Below are positions 27,169 through 35,770 of a stretch of 64,000 nt of DNA, piece after piece. Within the stretch, counting starts at the first letter, position 1, and the number at the start of each line of letters is the position of its first letter. This DNA is from Solwaraspora sp. WMMD792 (GTDB taxonomy: Bacteria > Actinomycetota > Actinomycetes > Mycobacteriales > Micromonosporaceae): assembly GCF_029626105.1 (NCBI RefSeq), contig NZ_JARUBH010000009.1:620001-684000 (forward strand), written 5' to 3'. The notes under the pieces are model-generated. The model ran no database searches. It saw only the letters and a program-made list of their open reading frames with translations, and was not told where the DNA came from. Both the position numbers and the translations under genes were made by a program.

Positions 27169-28224
27169 CTATGAGCGGAATTCCGGGTAGTATTCTCCGC
27201 CCCAGGAGATCACGGTGTAGTCGACCTGTAGCGCGAGATTGTGATCGGTCCCGGCGGCGATGGTCCTGATCAGGGACAGGTACTGAGTGCAGGGCTCGAA
27301 CCGCCTGACCCCGCAGACCCGGGTGGGAGTCAGCCGAAAAAGGTCGGAGGTGCCGTCACCGAGCTGGCCCCATCTGTTATAGCCCCAGGCCAGCACACCA
27401 CCGCTGCTCAGCTGCGCCAAACTGTAGCCGGAGCCGGCATCGATGTGCCGGACCCCGTACAGGTATTGCGCGCAGGGTGCGATCTGCCCTGCCGCGCACA
27501 CCCGTACCGGGGTGAGGCGCCTGATGGTGGTGCCGTCGCCGAGCGCCCCGGAGTTGCCGCCCCAGGTGACGACGCTGCCGTTGCCGAGCAGTGCCATGCT
27601 GTGCCCAAAGCCGGCTGCCACGGCCCGGACCGCGTTCAGGAACTGGCTGCACGGTGCGACCTGCCCGACCGCGCATACGCGTACCGGGGTGAGGCGGTCG
27701 ATGGTGGTGCCGTCGCCGAGCTGCCCGGTGGTGTTGTTGCCCCAGGCGACGACGGTCCGGTCCCGCAGCAGGGCAAGGCTGTAGAACTCACCCGCCGCGA
27801 TGGCTATCACGCCGGTGAGGAACTGGGTGCAGGGCGCGGTCTGGCCGACGGCACACACCTGCACCGGGGTCTCGCTCTGGTACCAGCCGTGGTCGCCGTT
27901 GCCGAGCTGCCCCGAGTCGCTCCAGCCCCAGGCGATGACGGTGCCGTCCGGGCGTAGGCCAAGGTTGTGCCCCCAGCCGGCGGCGATGGCGGTTACGCCA
28001 CCGATCTCGTCCGGAGCCTGTCGGGTCCCGGCGTCGGCCCCGGAGGCGATGGCGGTGTCCGGCCGCTGCGCCGGTACGCCGTCGGCGTACCCGGCGGAGG
28101 CGTCCCCGATGGCCAGGATCATGGCCAGCACGGCCAGCACGGCACCGGCGGCCGACCTGCGGCGGCGGTTCACCCTGACGGCGAACATCGGGTCTGAGGT
28201 CATTCTTGCTGAGTGACTGTCCAT
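27169..28224 (-). CDS. secreted RCC1-repeat protein with cysteine inserts
   Basis: 351 residues. A signal peptide ([20 protein letters not shown], cleavage near ASA) is followed by five RCC1-type blades, each with a HNLGLRPDGTVIAWG-like strand and a GQLGDGT turn. Between blades there are four copies of an insert of the form VCAxGQxAPCxQxL, each with two cysteines, which could form disulfides and staple the propeller outside the cell. Bacterial RCC1 proteins are mostly uncharacterised. Start ATG 28224 or ATG 28203 are both possible. The upstream region is distinctly lower in GC than its surroundings. Confidence 0.8.
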   Translation of the reverse strand: MDSHSARMTSDPMFAVRVNRRRRSAAGAVLAVLAMILAIGDASAGYADGVPAQRPDTAIASGADAGTRQAPDEIGGVTAIAAGWGHNLGLRPDGTVIAWGWSDSGQLGNGDHGWYQSETPVQVCAVGQTAPCTQFLTGVIAIAAGEFYSLALLRDRTVVAWGNNTTGQLGDGTTIDRLTPVRVCAVGQVAPCSQFLNAVRAVAAGFGHSMALLGNGSVVTWGGNSGALGDGTTIRRLTPVRVCAAGQIAPCAQYLYGVRHIDAGSGYSLAQLSSGGVLAWGYNRWGQLGDGTSDLFRLTPTRVCGVRRFEPCTQYLSLIRTIAAGTDHNLALQVDYTVISWGGEYYPEFRS

Positions 28225-28517
28225 CGCTTGCTCTCCGAAGCGAGATTCAGTAATGATGCCGGCGGAGCTCGAACGGAATGTGACCTGATCTCACTTTGTC
28301 GCTCGTGTACCCGGGTCGGGTATCGCGATGCGTCAGGGCGCCAGGGATTTGAATACAAATATAGAACGATGCAGCATGGTCGATAAAGTGGGTTGTCGAA
28401 CGAGTAATGTACTCGCAAGTAGGTGGGTGTTCCTGCCTTGATCGGCCTCGTACCAGATGATCATGTGATGTCCGGCCTGTGCGGGCCGGACCCGGATGGC
28501 CCGCTATCGTCGGACCG
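28225..28517. other. lower-GC divergent intergenic region without a gene
   Basis: 293 bp between the divergent RCC1 and 2-hydroxyacid dehydrogenase genes. It is notably AT-rich for this window (for example GAATACAAATATAGAACG near 28350). A short perfect inverted repeat, CGAGTA-ATG-TACTCG, lies at 28401-28415 and may be an operator. I see no credible coding frame. Confidence 0.4.
28505..28510 (+). promoter_or_regulatory. -10 box of a leaderless promoter (TATCGT)
   Basis: TATCGT ends 7 nt before GTG 28518, with no Shine-Dalgarno, indicating transcription starting on the start codon. Confidence 0.55.
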
Positions 28518-29444
28518 GTGAAAGTCTGGATCCCCCACGCGCACGGCCGACAACTGCTCGGCCGGCTGCCCGACCAGGTGACCGTCGAGGTCGCCGCCGA
28601 CCTCACCCAGTTGCCGTCCGACCCCGCCGGCGTGCGGTTCTGGGTGCCTCCGTTCCTGGCCCGGCCCGGAGCGGCGGAGCTGGCCGGCAAGATGCCGGAC
28701 CTTCAGGTGGTGCAGTTGCTGTCCGCAGGTGCCGACGCCTGGGTGGGGCGGCTGCCGGAGCATTTGACGCTCTGCGACGCGCGCGGGGTGCACGACTCAT
28801 CGACGGCGGAGTGGATCGCCGCCGCGATCCTCACCCACGTCCGCGACTTCGCCGGCTTCATCCGGGCGCAGACCCGCCGGGAATGGTCGTACGAGCGGTT
28901 CGCCCCGACCGACGAGCTGGCCGGGAAACGGGTCCTCATCGTCGGCGCCGGATCGATCGGTGCCGCGCTGCGCGCCCGGCTGACCCCGTTCGAGGTGGAG
29001 TTCACGCTGGTGGCCCGGACCGCCCGGCCGGCCGAACAGGTGCACGGCGTCGACGAGTTGCCCGCCCTGTTGCCGCACGCCGACATCGTGGTGCTGATCG
29101 TGCCGCTGACCGATCGGACCCGGGGGATGGTCGATGCGGCCACGCTGGCCGCGATGCGTGACGGCGCGCTGCTGGTCAACGCCGCGCGAGGCCCGGTGGT
29201 CGATACGGCAGCGCTCACCGCCGAGTTGTCCACCGGCCGGATCTGCGCCGTGCTCGACGTGACCGACCCCGAACCGCTGCCCGCAGACCATCCGCTATGG
29301 ATGTTGCCGAACGTGGTGATCAGTCCGCACATCGCCGGGTCGGTACGCGGTCTGCTGCCGCGCGCGTACGCCCTGGCCGGTCGGCAGGTCACCCGGCTGG
29401 CCGCGGGCGAGCCGCTGGACAACGTGGTGGTGGACGGCTATTGA
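28518..29444 (+). CDS. D-isomer 2-hydroxyacid dehydrogenase
   Basis: 308 residues. The Rossmann domain is marked by VLIVGAGSIGAALRARL; the catalytic arginine lies in NAARGPVVDTAAL, the glutamate in DPEPLPADHPLW and the histidine in VISPHIAGS. It uses NAD(P)H to reduce a 2-oxoacid or the reverse; glyoxylate/hydroxypyruvate reductase is the closest type but the substrate cannot be read from sequence. It differs from the serA in this window by lacking the ACT and ASB domains. The stop overlaps the convergent PH-domain gene by 7 nt. Confidence 0.9.
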   Translation: MKVWIPHAHGRQLLGRLPDQVTVEVAADLTQLPSDPAGVRFWVPPFLARPGAAELAGKMPDLQVVQLLSAGADAWVGRLPEHLTLCDARGVHDSSTAEWIAAAILTHVRDFAGFIRAQTRREWSYERFAPTDELAGKRVLIVGAGSIGAALRARLTPFEVEFTLVARTARPAEQVHGVDELPALLPHADIVVLIVPLTDRTRGMVDAATLAAMRDGALLVNAARGPVVDTAALTAELSTGRICAVLDVTDPEPLPADHPLWMLPNVVISPHIAGSVRGLLPRAYALAGRQVTRLAAGEPLDNVVVDGY

Positions 29445-29884
29445 GTCGGCGGCGTGGCCGGCTCGTCGGTCGCGTCGGTCGGCGGAGTCGCCGGGTTGAG
29501 TGGGGTCGGCGGAGTCGCCGGGTCGAGCGGTTGCCCGCTGGCGGCGATCAGCCGGGGCAGGTCGTCGGCCCGTACCGCGGGCAGCCGTACCCGCTCGCCG
29601 TCGGTGAGCAGCGCCACCGCCCGGCCCTGCGGGTCGGCCGCCAGCTCGGCCACCCGCGACCAGCCGATCCGGCGCTGGCCGATCAGGGCCCGCACCCGGA
29701 GCCCGGCCGGGTCGGCATCGGTTCCGGAACGGACCGCCCAGATCGCGATCGCCAGCGGCAGCAGCAGGACCGGCAGCAGATACCAGCGGGCACTGGCCAG
29801 CGGCAGTGACCCGACGAACGCGATCACCGCCGCCAGCATGATCGCCTGGTGCGGCCGGAACCGGACAGTTACCCTGCGACTCAT
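29438..29884 (-). CDS. membrane protein with bacterial PH-like domain
   Basis: 148 residues. Two N-terminal transmembrane helices (AIMLAAVIAFVGSLPLA, then LLPVLLLPLAIAIWAV) and a small beta domain starting GLRVRALIGQRRIGWSRV, which fits the bPH6-type PH domain of actinobacterial membrane proteins. The C-terminal tail carries two 9-residue repeats of the form LxPATPPTx, encoded by a 27-bp tandem duplication (29478-29530). ATG 29884 has CAGGA about 9 nt upstream. The function is unknown. The 3' end overlaps the dehydrogenase. Confidence 0.7.
   Translation of the reverse strand: MSRRVTVRFRPHQAIMLAAVIAFVGSLPLASARWYLLPVLLLPLAIAIWAVRSGTDADPAGLRVRALIGQRRIGWSRVAELAADPQGRAVALLTDGERVRLPAVRADDLPRLIAASGQPLDPATPPTPLNPATPPTDATDEPATPPTQ
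29478..29530. repeat. 27-bp tandem duplication near a gene end
   Basis: Copies 29478-29503 and 29505-29530 differ at two positions. The repeat keeps the frame and duplicates an ATPPT-containing nonapeptide near the C terminus of the PH-like protein. Confidence 0.85.
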
Positions 29885-30074
29885 CCGACAATCCTGGCAT
29901 CCGGCCGGTGGGCGTCGGCTGCCGGGTAGGTCGGGTGGCACCGGTGCGGAAACCCGACGGAAATCTCCGGTGACCGCCCCGTAACCCGGCGCCGGACTGG
30001 TTCGTTGTGACCGGCACAGAGGGCCGACCCGGCCCGGCTGTGCCCCGACCCCTTCCGTGGAGGCGACGGCCACC

Positions 30075-32747
30075 GTGCCTGAGGCGTTCCCCGAACCACC
30101 CCGTACCCGTCCCCGCCCCCATCGGGCCCAACCCCCCGGCTGGACCCTGCCCGCACAGGCCGGCGCCGCCGCGCTGCTGCTGACCGCCGGCGCGGCCGGC
30201 CTGCTGACCGCCCCCGTCGCGGTGCTCGGCGCGGTGCTGTTCGGCGTCGGCATGCCCGGTCTGCGGCTGTCGCGGATGGCCGTCACCGCGCACGCCCGTA
30301 GCGGCGACCTCCGAGACTGTCGCGGAGCCGGCCTGATCGCCGTGACCAGCGTCGGCGGCGCCACCGCGGTCTGCGTCGCCGCCTTCAGCCCGCCAGCGGC
30401 CCGGACCGGCCTGGCGCTCAGCGGGCTCGTCCTCGCCCTGGCCGGTCATCTTGCGGCGATTCTGCTGCTGCCGGGCGTCGCCGAGACCTGGCGGCTGCGG
30501 CTGCGGCGGGTGGTCGACGGGCTGAGCCTGGGGATCAGCCTGATCTTCGCCGGCTGGCTGCTGTCGCCGGTCGACACCGTGCCGTCGGCCGTGCTCTTCG
30601 TCGAGCTGAGCGTGATCGGGGCCGGGTCGATCATCGCGGTCACCGCCCTGGCGGTACGGAGGCAGCGTCCGTCGGTGCTGTACTGCGCCGGCGGCTCTGG
30701 CGCGGTGCTCATCGGGCTGGCCGCCCCGACGGTCTGTTTCGCGTACGGCACTGCGGGCTGGCTCTGGTGCCTGGCGATGGCCCCAGCGGTCGGCGGCATG
30801 CTGTTGCTGGTCATCGGGGCGCAGCGGGCGCAGCACGCGGGCTCCCAGCCGGTCACCCCGGCGCGCGGCCGGCTCACCGCGTATCCACTGTTGACGGTGC
30901 CGGCGGTGGTGGCCGCGCTGGCCGCCGCGTACCACGTGGCGACCCAGGGATTGTTCGACCGTACGTCGGTCCTGCTCGGTCTCGCGGTGATCCCGACGCT
31001 GGTGGTCCGGGAGATGATGGCTGCGGCCGACGTGCGGTCCTACGCCAGGCGACTGAGCATCCAGGAGGCGCATTTCCGGTCGTTGGTCTCCGGTGGCAAC
31101 GATCTCACCCTGACCCTCGGCGACGACCTGCGGGTGCGGTGGCAGTCACCGGCCGCCGCGCGACTGTTCGGGCTGGCCGACGCACAGGTGCTCGGCCGAC
31201 CGTTCATCGAGCTGATGCATCCGGAGGACGTCCCTGAGGTGATCACGGTGCTGACCGGCGTGGTGACCGGCCGGCTGGTACCGACCAGCCGGACCCCGCT
31301 GGTCACCGCCCGGCTGCGGGACGGCCATGGTCGGTGGCGGGACACCGAGTCCACCGTGTCCGACCAGCGGACGGTACCCGAGGTCGGAGCGCTCGTGGTG
31401 CATGTGCGCGACGTGGGGGAGCGGGTGCACCTGGAGCGGCGGCTGTACAAGCTCGGCTTCACCGACCAGCTGACCGGGTTGGCGAACCGCCGGGAGCTGA
31501 TGCGCCAGATCGCCAACCAGCGGGACCTGCCCGGCCACCCCGGTGCGTTGCTGATCATCGACCTGCACGGGCTGGTCGGCGTCAACGAGCAGTACGGGCG
31601 GGAGGTCAGCGACGCGGTGCTGGTCGAGGTGGGGCGGCGGCTGCGGGACACGGTGGAGCCGGACGACGTGGTCGCCCGGCTCAGCGGCGACGAGTTCGCG
31701 GTGATCACCGTCGCCGGCCCGATGCTGGCGTACGGCACCGGGGCGCGGCTGGTCGCGGCGCTGCGCGAGCCGTGCCAGCTGCCCGGCGCGGTGGTTGCGC
31801 TGCAGACCAGCATCGGCATGGCCGAGGTGGCCGGCGGCGCCGGGGCGGACGATGTGCTGCGCCGGGCGGACCTGGCCCGCCGCCGGGCCCGCCAGCTCGG
31901 TCGCAACCGGGTCGAGTGGTACGACTCCTACCTGGAGGAACAGCTGGTCCGGCGGCTGGACCTGGAGCGGGAGCTGCCGGGCGCGGCCGAGCGGGGCGAG
32001 TTGGACGTGGTGTACCAGCCGGTGGTGGACCTGGTCGACGGCAAACCGGTGGGGGTCGAGGCGCTGCTGCGCTGGCGCAGCCCGGTGCTCGGCACGGTGC
32101 TGCCGGCCGAGTTGCTCGCCGTGGCGCGGGAACTGTCGCTGCTGGGCCACATCGGCCGGTGGGCGCGGGCCACCGCCTGCCGGCAGTTGGCGTCCTGGTC
32201 ACGGGAGGGGCACGGGCTGTGGCTGTCGGTCAACGTCGCCCCGGCCGAGTTGGCCGCGACCACCTTCGTGGCCGACCTGATGGCCATGCTGGCCGCACAG
32301 GGCATCGGGCCGGAGCGGCTCGTCGTCGAGGTGGCCGAGTCGCTGGTCGCCGAGGAGCTGGCGGCTGCCGAGAATCCGCAGATCCTCGCGCAGTTGGCGA
32401 ACCTGCGGGCGCACGGGGTGCGGATCGCGTTGGACGACTTCGGCGCCGGCCAGGCGTCGATCGCCCAGCTGCGGCGGCTGCCGCTGGACGTCGTCAAGAT
32501 CGACCGGTCGCTGGTCGCCGGCTCCGGTGCCGGCCCGGACAGTGTCCACCCGATGCTGGAAGCGGTGGCTGGGCTGGGCCGGCGGTTCGGGCTGGAGATC
32601 GTCGCCGAGGGGCTGGAGACGGACGGTCAGGTGAGCCAGGCGCAGGGGGCCGGCTGCCGGTTCGGTCAGGGGTACGCCCTGGCCCGCCCCGCACCTGCGG
32701 AGCGGACCGAGGCGTACATCGCCGACTTCCCCACCCCGTCGCACTGA
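30075..32747 (+). CDS. membrane PAS-GGDEF-EAL protein (2), degenerate GGDEF
   Basis: 890 residues from GTG 30075, which has GGAGG at 30059-30063; the in-frame GTG at 30057 has none. About nine hydrophobic helices fill residues 25-320. A PAS domain covers about 334-455. The GGDEF domain is altered: the motif reads SGDEF (537-541), the metal-site segment DLDxFKxVND is replaced by DLHGLVGVNE, and the RxxD inhibitory site is missing. The EAL domain is intact (EALLRW at 662-667, DDFGAGQAS). I infer a phosphodiesterase whose GGDEF may be a GTP-binding regulatory domain. It is one of three such proteins in the window. Confidence 0.9.
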   Translation: MPEAFPEPPRTRPRPHRAQPPGWTLPAQAGAAALLLTAGAAGLLTAPVAVLGAVLFGVGMPGLRLSRMAVTAHARSGDLRDCRGAGLIAVTSVGGATAVCVAAFSPPAARTGLALSGLVLALAGHLAAILLLPGVAETWRLRLRRVVDGLSLGISLIFAGWLLSPVDTVPSAVLFVELSVIGAGSIIAVTALAVRRQRPSVLYCAGGSGAVLIGLAAPTVCFAYGTAGWLWCLAMAPAVGGMLLLVIGAQRAQHAGSQPVTPARGRLTAYPLLTVPAVVAALAAAYHVATQGLFDRTSVLLGLAVIPTLVVREMMAAADVRSYARRLSIQEAHFRSLVSGGNDLTLTLGDDLRVRWQSPAAARLFGLADAQVLGRPFIELMHPEDVPEVITVLTGVVTGRLVPTSRTPLVTARLRDGHGRWRDTESTVSDQRTVPEVGALVVHVRDVGERVHLERRLYKLGFTDQLTGLANRRELMRQIANQRDLPGHPGALLIIDLHGLVGVNEQYGREVSDAVLVEVGRRLRDTVEPDDVVARLSGDEFAVITVAGPMLAYGTGARLVAALREPCQLPGAVVALQTSIGMAEVAGGAGADDVLRRADLARRRARQLGRNRVEWYDSYLEEQLVRRLDLERELPGAAERGELDVVYQPVVDLVDGKPVGVEALLRWRSPVLGTVLPAELLAVARELSLLGHIGRWARATACRQLASWSREGHGLWLSVNVAPAELAATTFVADLMAMLAAQGIGPERLVVEVAESLVAEELAAAENPQILAQLANLRAHGVRIALDDFGAGQASIAQLRRLPLDVVKIDRSLVAGSGAGPDSVHPMLEAVAGLGRRFGLEIVAEGLETDGQVSQAQGAGCRFGQGYALARPAPAERTEAYIADFPTPSH

Positions 32748-32794
32748 CCCGGACGGCCGCAGACCAGGCGCGGGTGGGCGGAGCTCAGCGCAGG

Positions 32795-34060
32795 TCAGGC
32801 CGCGTAGCCGGGCATCGGGTAGCCGGCCAGCAGGTCGGCTACCTCCCCGGCGATCTGGTCGAGGGCGGCACCGTCGTCCTTGACCGCTGCGGTCACCGCG
32901 TCGTCCAGCCAGGCGGCGACCTGCGGCATCTGCGCCTCGGTCAGGCCGCGGGTGGTCAGCGCGGCGGTGCCCAGCCGGATGCCGGACGGGTCGAACGGCT
33001 TGCGCGGGTCGTACGGCACCGTGTTGTAGTTCAGCTCGATCCCAGCCCGGTCCAGCGCCTGCGCGGCCGGCTTGCCACCGACGCCCTTGCCGGTCAGGTC
33101 GGCCAGGATCAGGTGGTTGTCGGTGCCACCGGAGATCAGCTCGAAGCCCCGGTCGACCAGCGCGGCGGCGAGCGCCTTCGCGTTGGCGACCACCTGGTGG
33201 GCGTACCGGCGGAAGTCGTCGGTGTCGGCCTCGCGCAACGCGACGGCGATGCCGGCGGTGGTGTGGTTGTGCGGGCCGCCCTGCAGGCCGGGGAAGACTG
33301 CCTTGTCGATCGCGGCGGCGTGCTGTTCGGTGGTGAGGATCATCGCGCCGCGCGGGCCGCGGAGCGTCTTGTGGGTGGTGGTGGTGACCACGTCGGCGTG
33401 GCCGATCGGCGAGGGGTGCGCGCCGCCGGCGACCAGGCCGGCGATGTGCGCGATGTCCGCGACGAGCACCGCACCGATCTCCCGGGCGATCTCGGCGAAG
33501 GCCGGGAAGTCGATGGTCCGCGGCACCGCCGTACCGCCGCAGAAGATCACCTTCGGCCGTTCGCGGCGGGCCAGGTCACGTACCTCGTCGAAGTCGATCC
33601 GGCCGGTGTCGCGGGAGACGTTGTAGCGGACCGAGTTGAACCACTTGCCGGTGGCCGACACCGACCAGCCGTGGGTGAGGTGCCCGCCCATCGGCAGCGA
33701 CATCCCCAGCACGGTGTCGCCGGGGGAGAGGAAGGCAAGGTAGACGGCGAGGTTGGCGGGGGAGCCCGAGTACGGCTGGACGTTGGCGTGGGCCGCCCCG
33801 AACAGCGTCTTGGCCCGCTCGACGGCGAGCGTCTCGATCGGGTCGACGAACTGCTGGCCCTCGTAGTAGCGCCGGCCCGGGTAGCCCTCGGAGTACTTGT
33901 TGGTCAGCACCGTGCCGCTGGCCTCCAGCACGGCGGCGGAGACGTAGTTCTCCGAGGCGATCATGCGCAGCTTGTCGTGCTGGCGGCGGGCCTCACCCTC
34001 GACGAGGGCGGCGAGCTCGGGATCGGTGGCGGTCAGTTGCGGGATCTGCGGTACGTGCAC
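32795..34060 (-). CDS. glyA: serine hydroxymethyltransferase
   Basis: 421 residues, typical length. PLP lysine lies in TTTTHKTLRGPRG; the N-terminal ASENYVS and NKYSEGYPGRRYYEG motifs and LNYNTVPYDPRKPFDPSGIRLG are all present. It converts serine and tetrahydrofolate to glycine and methylene-tetrahydrofolate. The start GTG 34060 is set by CAGGAGGG 6 nt upstream and the conserved VPQIPQLTATDPELAALV beginning; longer readings run into the riboswitch. It is convergent with the GGDEF-EAL gene and is predicted to be induced through the ZTP riboswitch in its leader. Confidence 0.96.
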   Translation of the reverse strand: MHVPQIPQLTATDPELAALVEGEARRQHDKLRMIASENYVSAAVLEASGTVLTNKYSEGYPGRRYYEGQQFVDPIETLAVERAKTLFGAAHANVQPYSGSPANLAVYLAFLSPGDTVLGMSLPMGGHLTHGWSVSATGKWFNSVRYNVSRDTGRIDFDEVRDLARRERPKVIFCGGTAVPRTIDFPAFAEIAREIGAVLVADIAHIAGLVAGGAHPSPIGHADVVTTTTHKTLRGPRGAMILTTEQHAAAIDKAVFPGLQGGPHNHTTAGIAVALREADTDDFRRYAHQVVANAKALAAALVDRGFELISGGTDNHLILADLTGKGVGGKPAAQALDRAGIELNYNTVPYDPRKPFDPSGIRLGTAALTTRGLTEAQMPQVAAWLDDAVTAAVKDDGAALDQIAGEVADLLAGYPMPGYAA

Positions 34061-34129
34061 GACGTGCCCTCCTGGGGTCGGGCGGCTCCGCCGGCCGGGG
34101 ACGCCCCCGGACATGACGGTGCCGTCGAC

Positions 34130-34214
34130 GGTGCACCCAGGCGCGCGGCGCACGTCGATGGTCGCTCCCCGGTGGTCGGTTCCACCTCCGCTGCGCCAGT
34201 CACGTGACCGGTCC
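34130..34214 (-). promoter_or_regulatory. ZTP (pfl motif) riboswitch in the glyA leader
   Basis: Read on the minus strand, the leader contains the conserved ZTP riboswitch landmarks in order: CGTGACTGGCG, a GGTGG helix strand closed by CCACCGGGGAGCGACC, a variable linker, and the terminal CCGCGCGCCTGGGTGCA block. GGTC before the first block can pair with GACC after the second. This class binds ZTP/ZMP and is known upstream of one-carbon genes such as glyA. A short GC hairpin (34095-34110) between the aptamer and the Shine-Dalgarno could be the expression platform. The GTG of glyA is 70 nt downstream. Confidence 0.88.
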
Positions 34215-34215
34215 G

Positions 34216-34221
34216 AGCATA
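34216..34221 (-). promoter_or_regulatory. -10 box of the glyA promoter (TATGCT)
   Basis: TATGCT on the minus strand would start RNA at about 34208-34210, immediately at the 5' edge of the riboswitch aptamer, which is the usual arrangement. The -35 region is weak (CCGACC at the right spacing). Confidence 0.45.
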
Positions 34222-34331
34222 ACCTGCGGTGGTCGGCGGGTCGGGGTGGACCCGACGGTACGCAGTGAGATTCGCGATTTTCGCACCGTTTAACGCTCCG
34301 GAAACTTAATCGGTTCACTGGCTGGCCACAG

Positions 34332-34407
34332 CAGGTCAGCTGGCGCGCGGCGGGGCGGCGCGTGGCGGGGCGCGGTGGGTCAGGTCAGCTGGCGCGCGGC
34401 GGGGCGG
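34332..34407. repeat. 27-bp direct repeat copying the end of the LacI gene
   Basis: Copies 34332-34358 and 34381-34407 are identical, 49 bp apart. The second holds the stop codon (34385-34387) and last codons of the LacI-family gene; the first repeats them downstream of that gene. The intervening bases are GC-rich and contain part of the unit again. The rest of the 324-bp glyA-lacI interval holds the riboswitch and the short inverted repeat GCGA-TTT-TCGC near 34272. Confidence 0.85.
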
Positions 34408-35404
34408 TGCTGCCACGCGGGGTCAGGTGCGGCGTCTCGTCCTGGTACGCCTGCGTCGGCTCACCGGCGATCGTCGCCAGCAGCTGCCGCGCGGCGTGCG
34501 CACCGTACGCCGGGATGTCGCGGCCCAGCGCGGTCAACGGCGGATGCACCAGGCGGCACAGCGGCGAGTCGTCCCAGGCAACGATCGATAGGTCGCCCGG
34601 CACGGCCAGCCCCATCTCCTGGGCCACCGCCAGGCCGGCGATCGCCATCACGTCGTTGTCGTAGATCACCGCGGTGGGGCGGGCCGCGGTGCTGATCAGC
34701 CGCCGGGTGGCCCGGGCGCCCTCCTCGCCGGTGTAGTCGGACGGCACCGTGACGCACTGGTCCAGCCCCAGCCGGCGGCAGACATCGGTGAACGCGCCCG
34801 CGCGGATCTCGGTGTGCAGCAGGCCGGGCAGGCCACCGATGCGGGCGATCCGGCGGTGACCCATCGCGACCAGGTACTCGACCGTCTCGACCAGGGCCGA
34901 CGCGTCGTCGGACCAGATGCTCGGCAGCGAGCCGGTGTGTCCGGGGCCACCGATCACCACCGCCGGCAGTTGCAGCGACTCCAGCGCCGGCACCCGGTCG
35001 TCGTCGAGTCGCAGGTCGCAGAGGAACACGCCATCCACCCGGCGCTCACCCCACCAGCGCCGGTAGACCGCGATCTCGGCCTCGGTGTCGGCCACCACCT
35101 GCAGGGTCAGCGCGTACGACCGGGCGGACAGTTCGGCCTCGACGCCGCTGATCAGCTCCATGAAGAACGGCTCGATGCCGAGGATCCGGGCCGGGCGGCT
35201 CAGCGCCAGGCCGACGGCGTTGGCGGTGGCCCCGGACAGGGCGCGGGCGGCGCTGTTGGGGTTGAACCCGATCTCGGCGGCGATGGCGAGGATCCGCTGC
35301 CGGGTCGCCTCGGAGACCCCGGGCTGGCCGTTGAGCGCGTACGAGACCGCGCCCTTGGAAACGCCTGCTCGGCGGGCGATGTCGGCGATGGTCGGCCGTT
35401 TCAC
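34385..35404 (-). CDS. LacI-family regulator of the mannan cluster
   Basis: 339 residues. The LacI helix-turn-helix is complete at the start: KRPTIADIARRAGVSKGAVS followed by YALNGQPGVSEATRQRI. The sugar-binding core has the family pattern, for example GLALSRPARILGIEPFFMELISG and PTAVIYDNDVMAIAGLAVAQEMG. GTG 35404 has AAGGAG about 8 nt upstream. It is divergent from the transporter operon; a TGGGAGCG-type operator lies in front of the binding protein gene. It most likely represses the operon until a manno-oligosaccharide binds; the effector is inferred from the enzymes encoded. Confidence 0.9.
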   Translation of the reverse strand: MKRPTIADIARRAGVSKGAVSYALNGQPGVSEATRQRILAIAAEIGFNPNSAARALSGATANAVGLALSRPARILGIEPFFMELISGVEAELSARSYALTLQVVADTEAEIAVYRRWWGERRVDGVFLCDLRLDDDRVPALESLQLPAVVIGGPGHTGSLPSIWSDDASALVETVEYLVAMGHRRIARIGGLPGLLHTEIRAGAFTDVCRRLGLDQCVTVPSDYTGEEGARATRRLISTAARPTAVIYDNDVMAIAGLAVAQEMGLAVPGDLSIVAWDDSPLCRLVHPPLTALGRDIPAYGAHAARQLLATIAGEPTQAYQDETPHLTPRGSTAPPRAS

Positions 35405-35670
35405 CGGCGGCGCTCCTTCGGGCTCGTTTCTGCTGGTCAGGGCGGTGCACCGGGCGGTGCGTCGAGCCGGGTGGCGGGCGGTGCGGTGGGTGGGTTCCGC
35501 TGGCCTTGCCCGGTTAAGTCTGCTGCCCGAAACGATATCCGGCGTCGGCCGGGCGTGGCGGCCGCCCCGCCGCCGGTGCGCAGAGTGCACCGGTGAGCTC
35601 TCTACCAAACACGATGTCGGCGTGACCGAGGTCACCAAGGTTACGGGTTGGCCACGGCGTTAACCCGCCA

Positions 35671-35699
35671 TTGACACGTGCCGGGGTCACTCGTACCGT
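35671..35699 (+). promoter_or_regulatory. promoter of the mannan transport operon
   Basis: A textbook pair, TTGACA at 35671-35676 and TACCGT at 35694-35699 with a 17-bp spacer, predicts a start near 35706. This is the best -35 element seen in the window. The rest of the 366-bp divergent interval (35405-35770) holds the operator and, on the other strand, an unassigned lacI promoter. Confidence 0.7.
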
Positions 35700-35737
35700 G
35701 GCTTCACTTATCCGGTTCAGTCGACGTTCCTCGATGT

Positions 35738-35751
35738 TGGGAGCGTTTCCA
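35738..35751. promoter_or_regulatory. LacI/CebR-like operator
   Basis: TGGGAGCGTTTCCA matches 12 of 14 positions of the TGGGAGCGCTCCCA box of actinobacterial CebR-type LacI regulators, and sits 32 nt downstream of the predicted transcription start, where a bound repressor blocks elongation. The neighbouring LacI gene is the likely binder. Confidence 0.65.
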
Positions 35752-35770
35752 ATTGTGTTCGGAGGATGGG

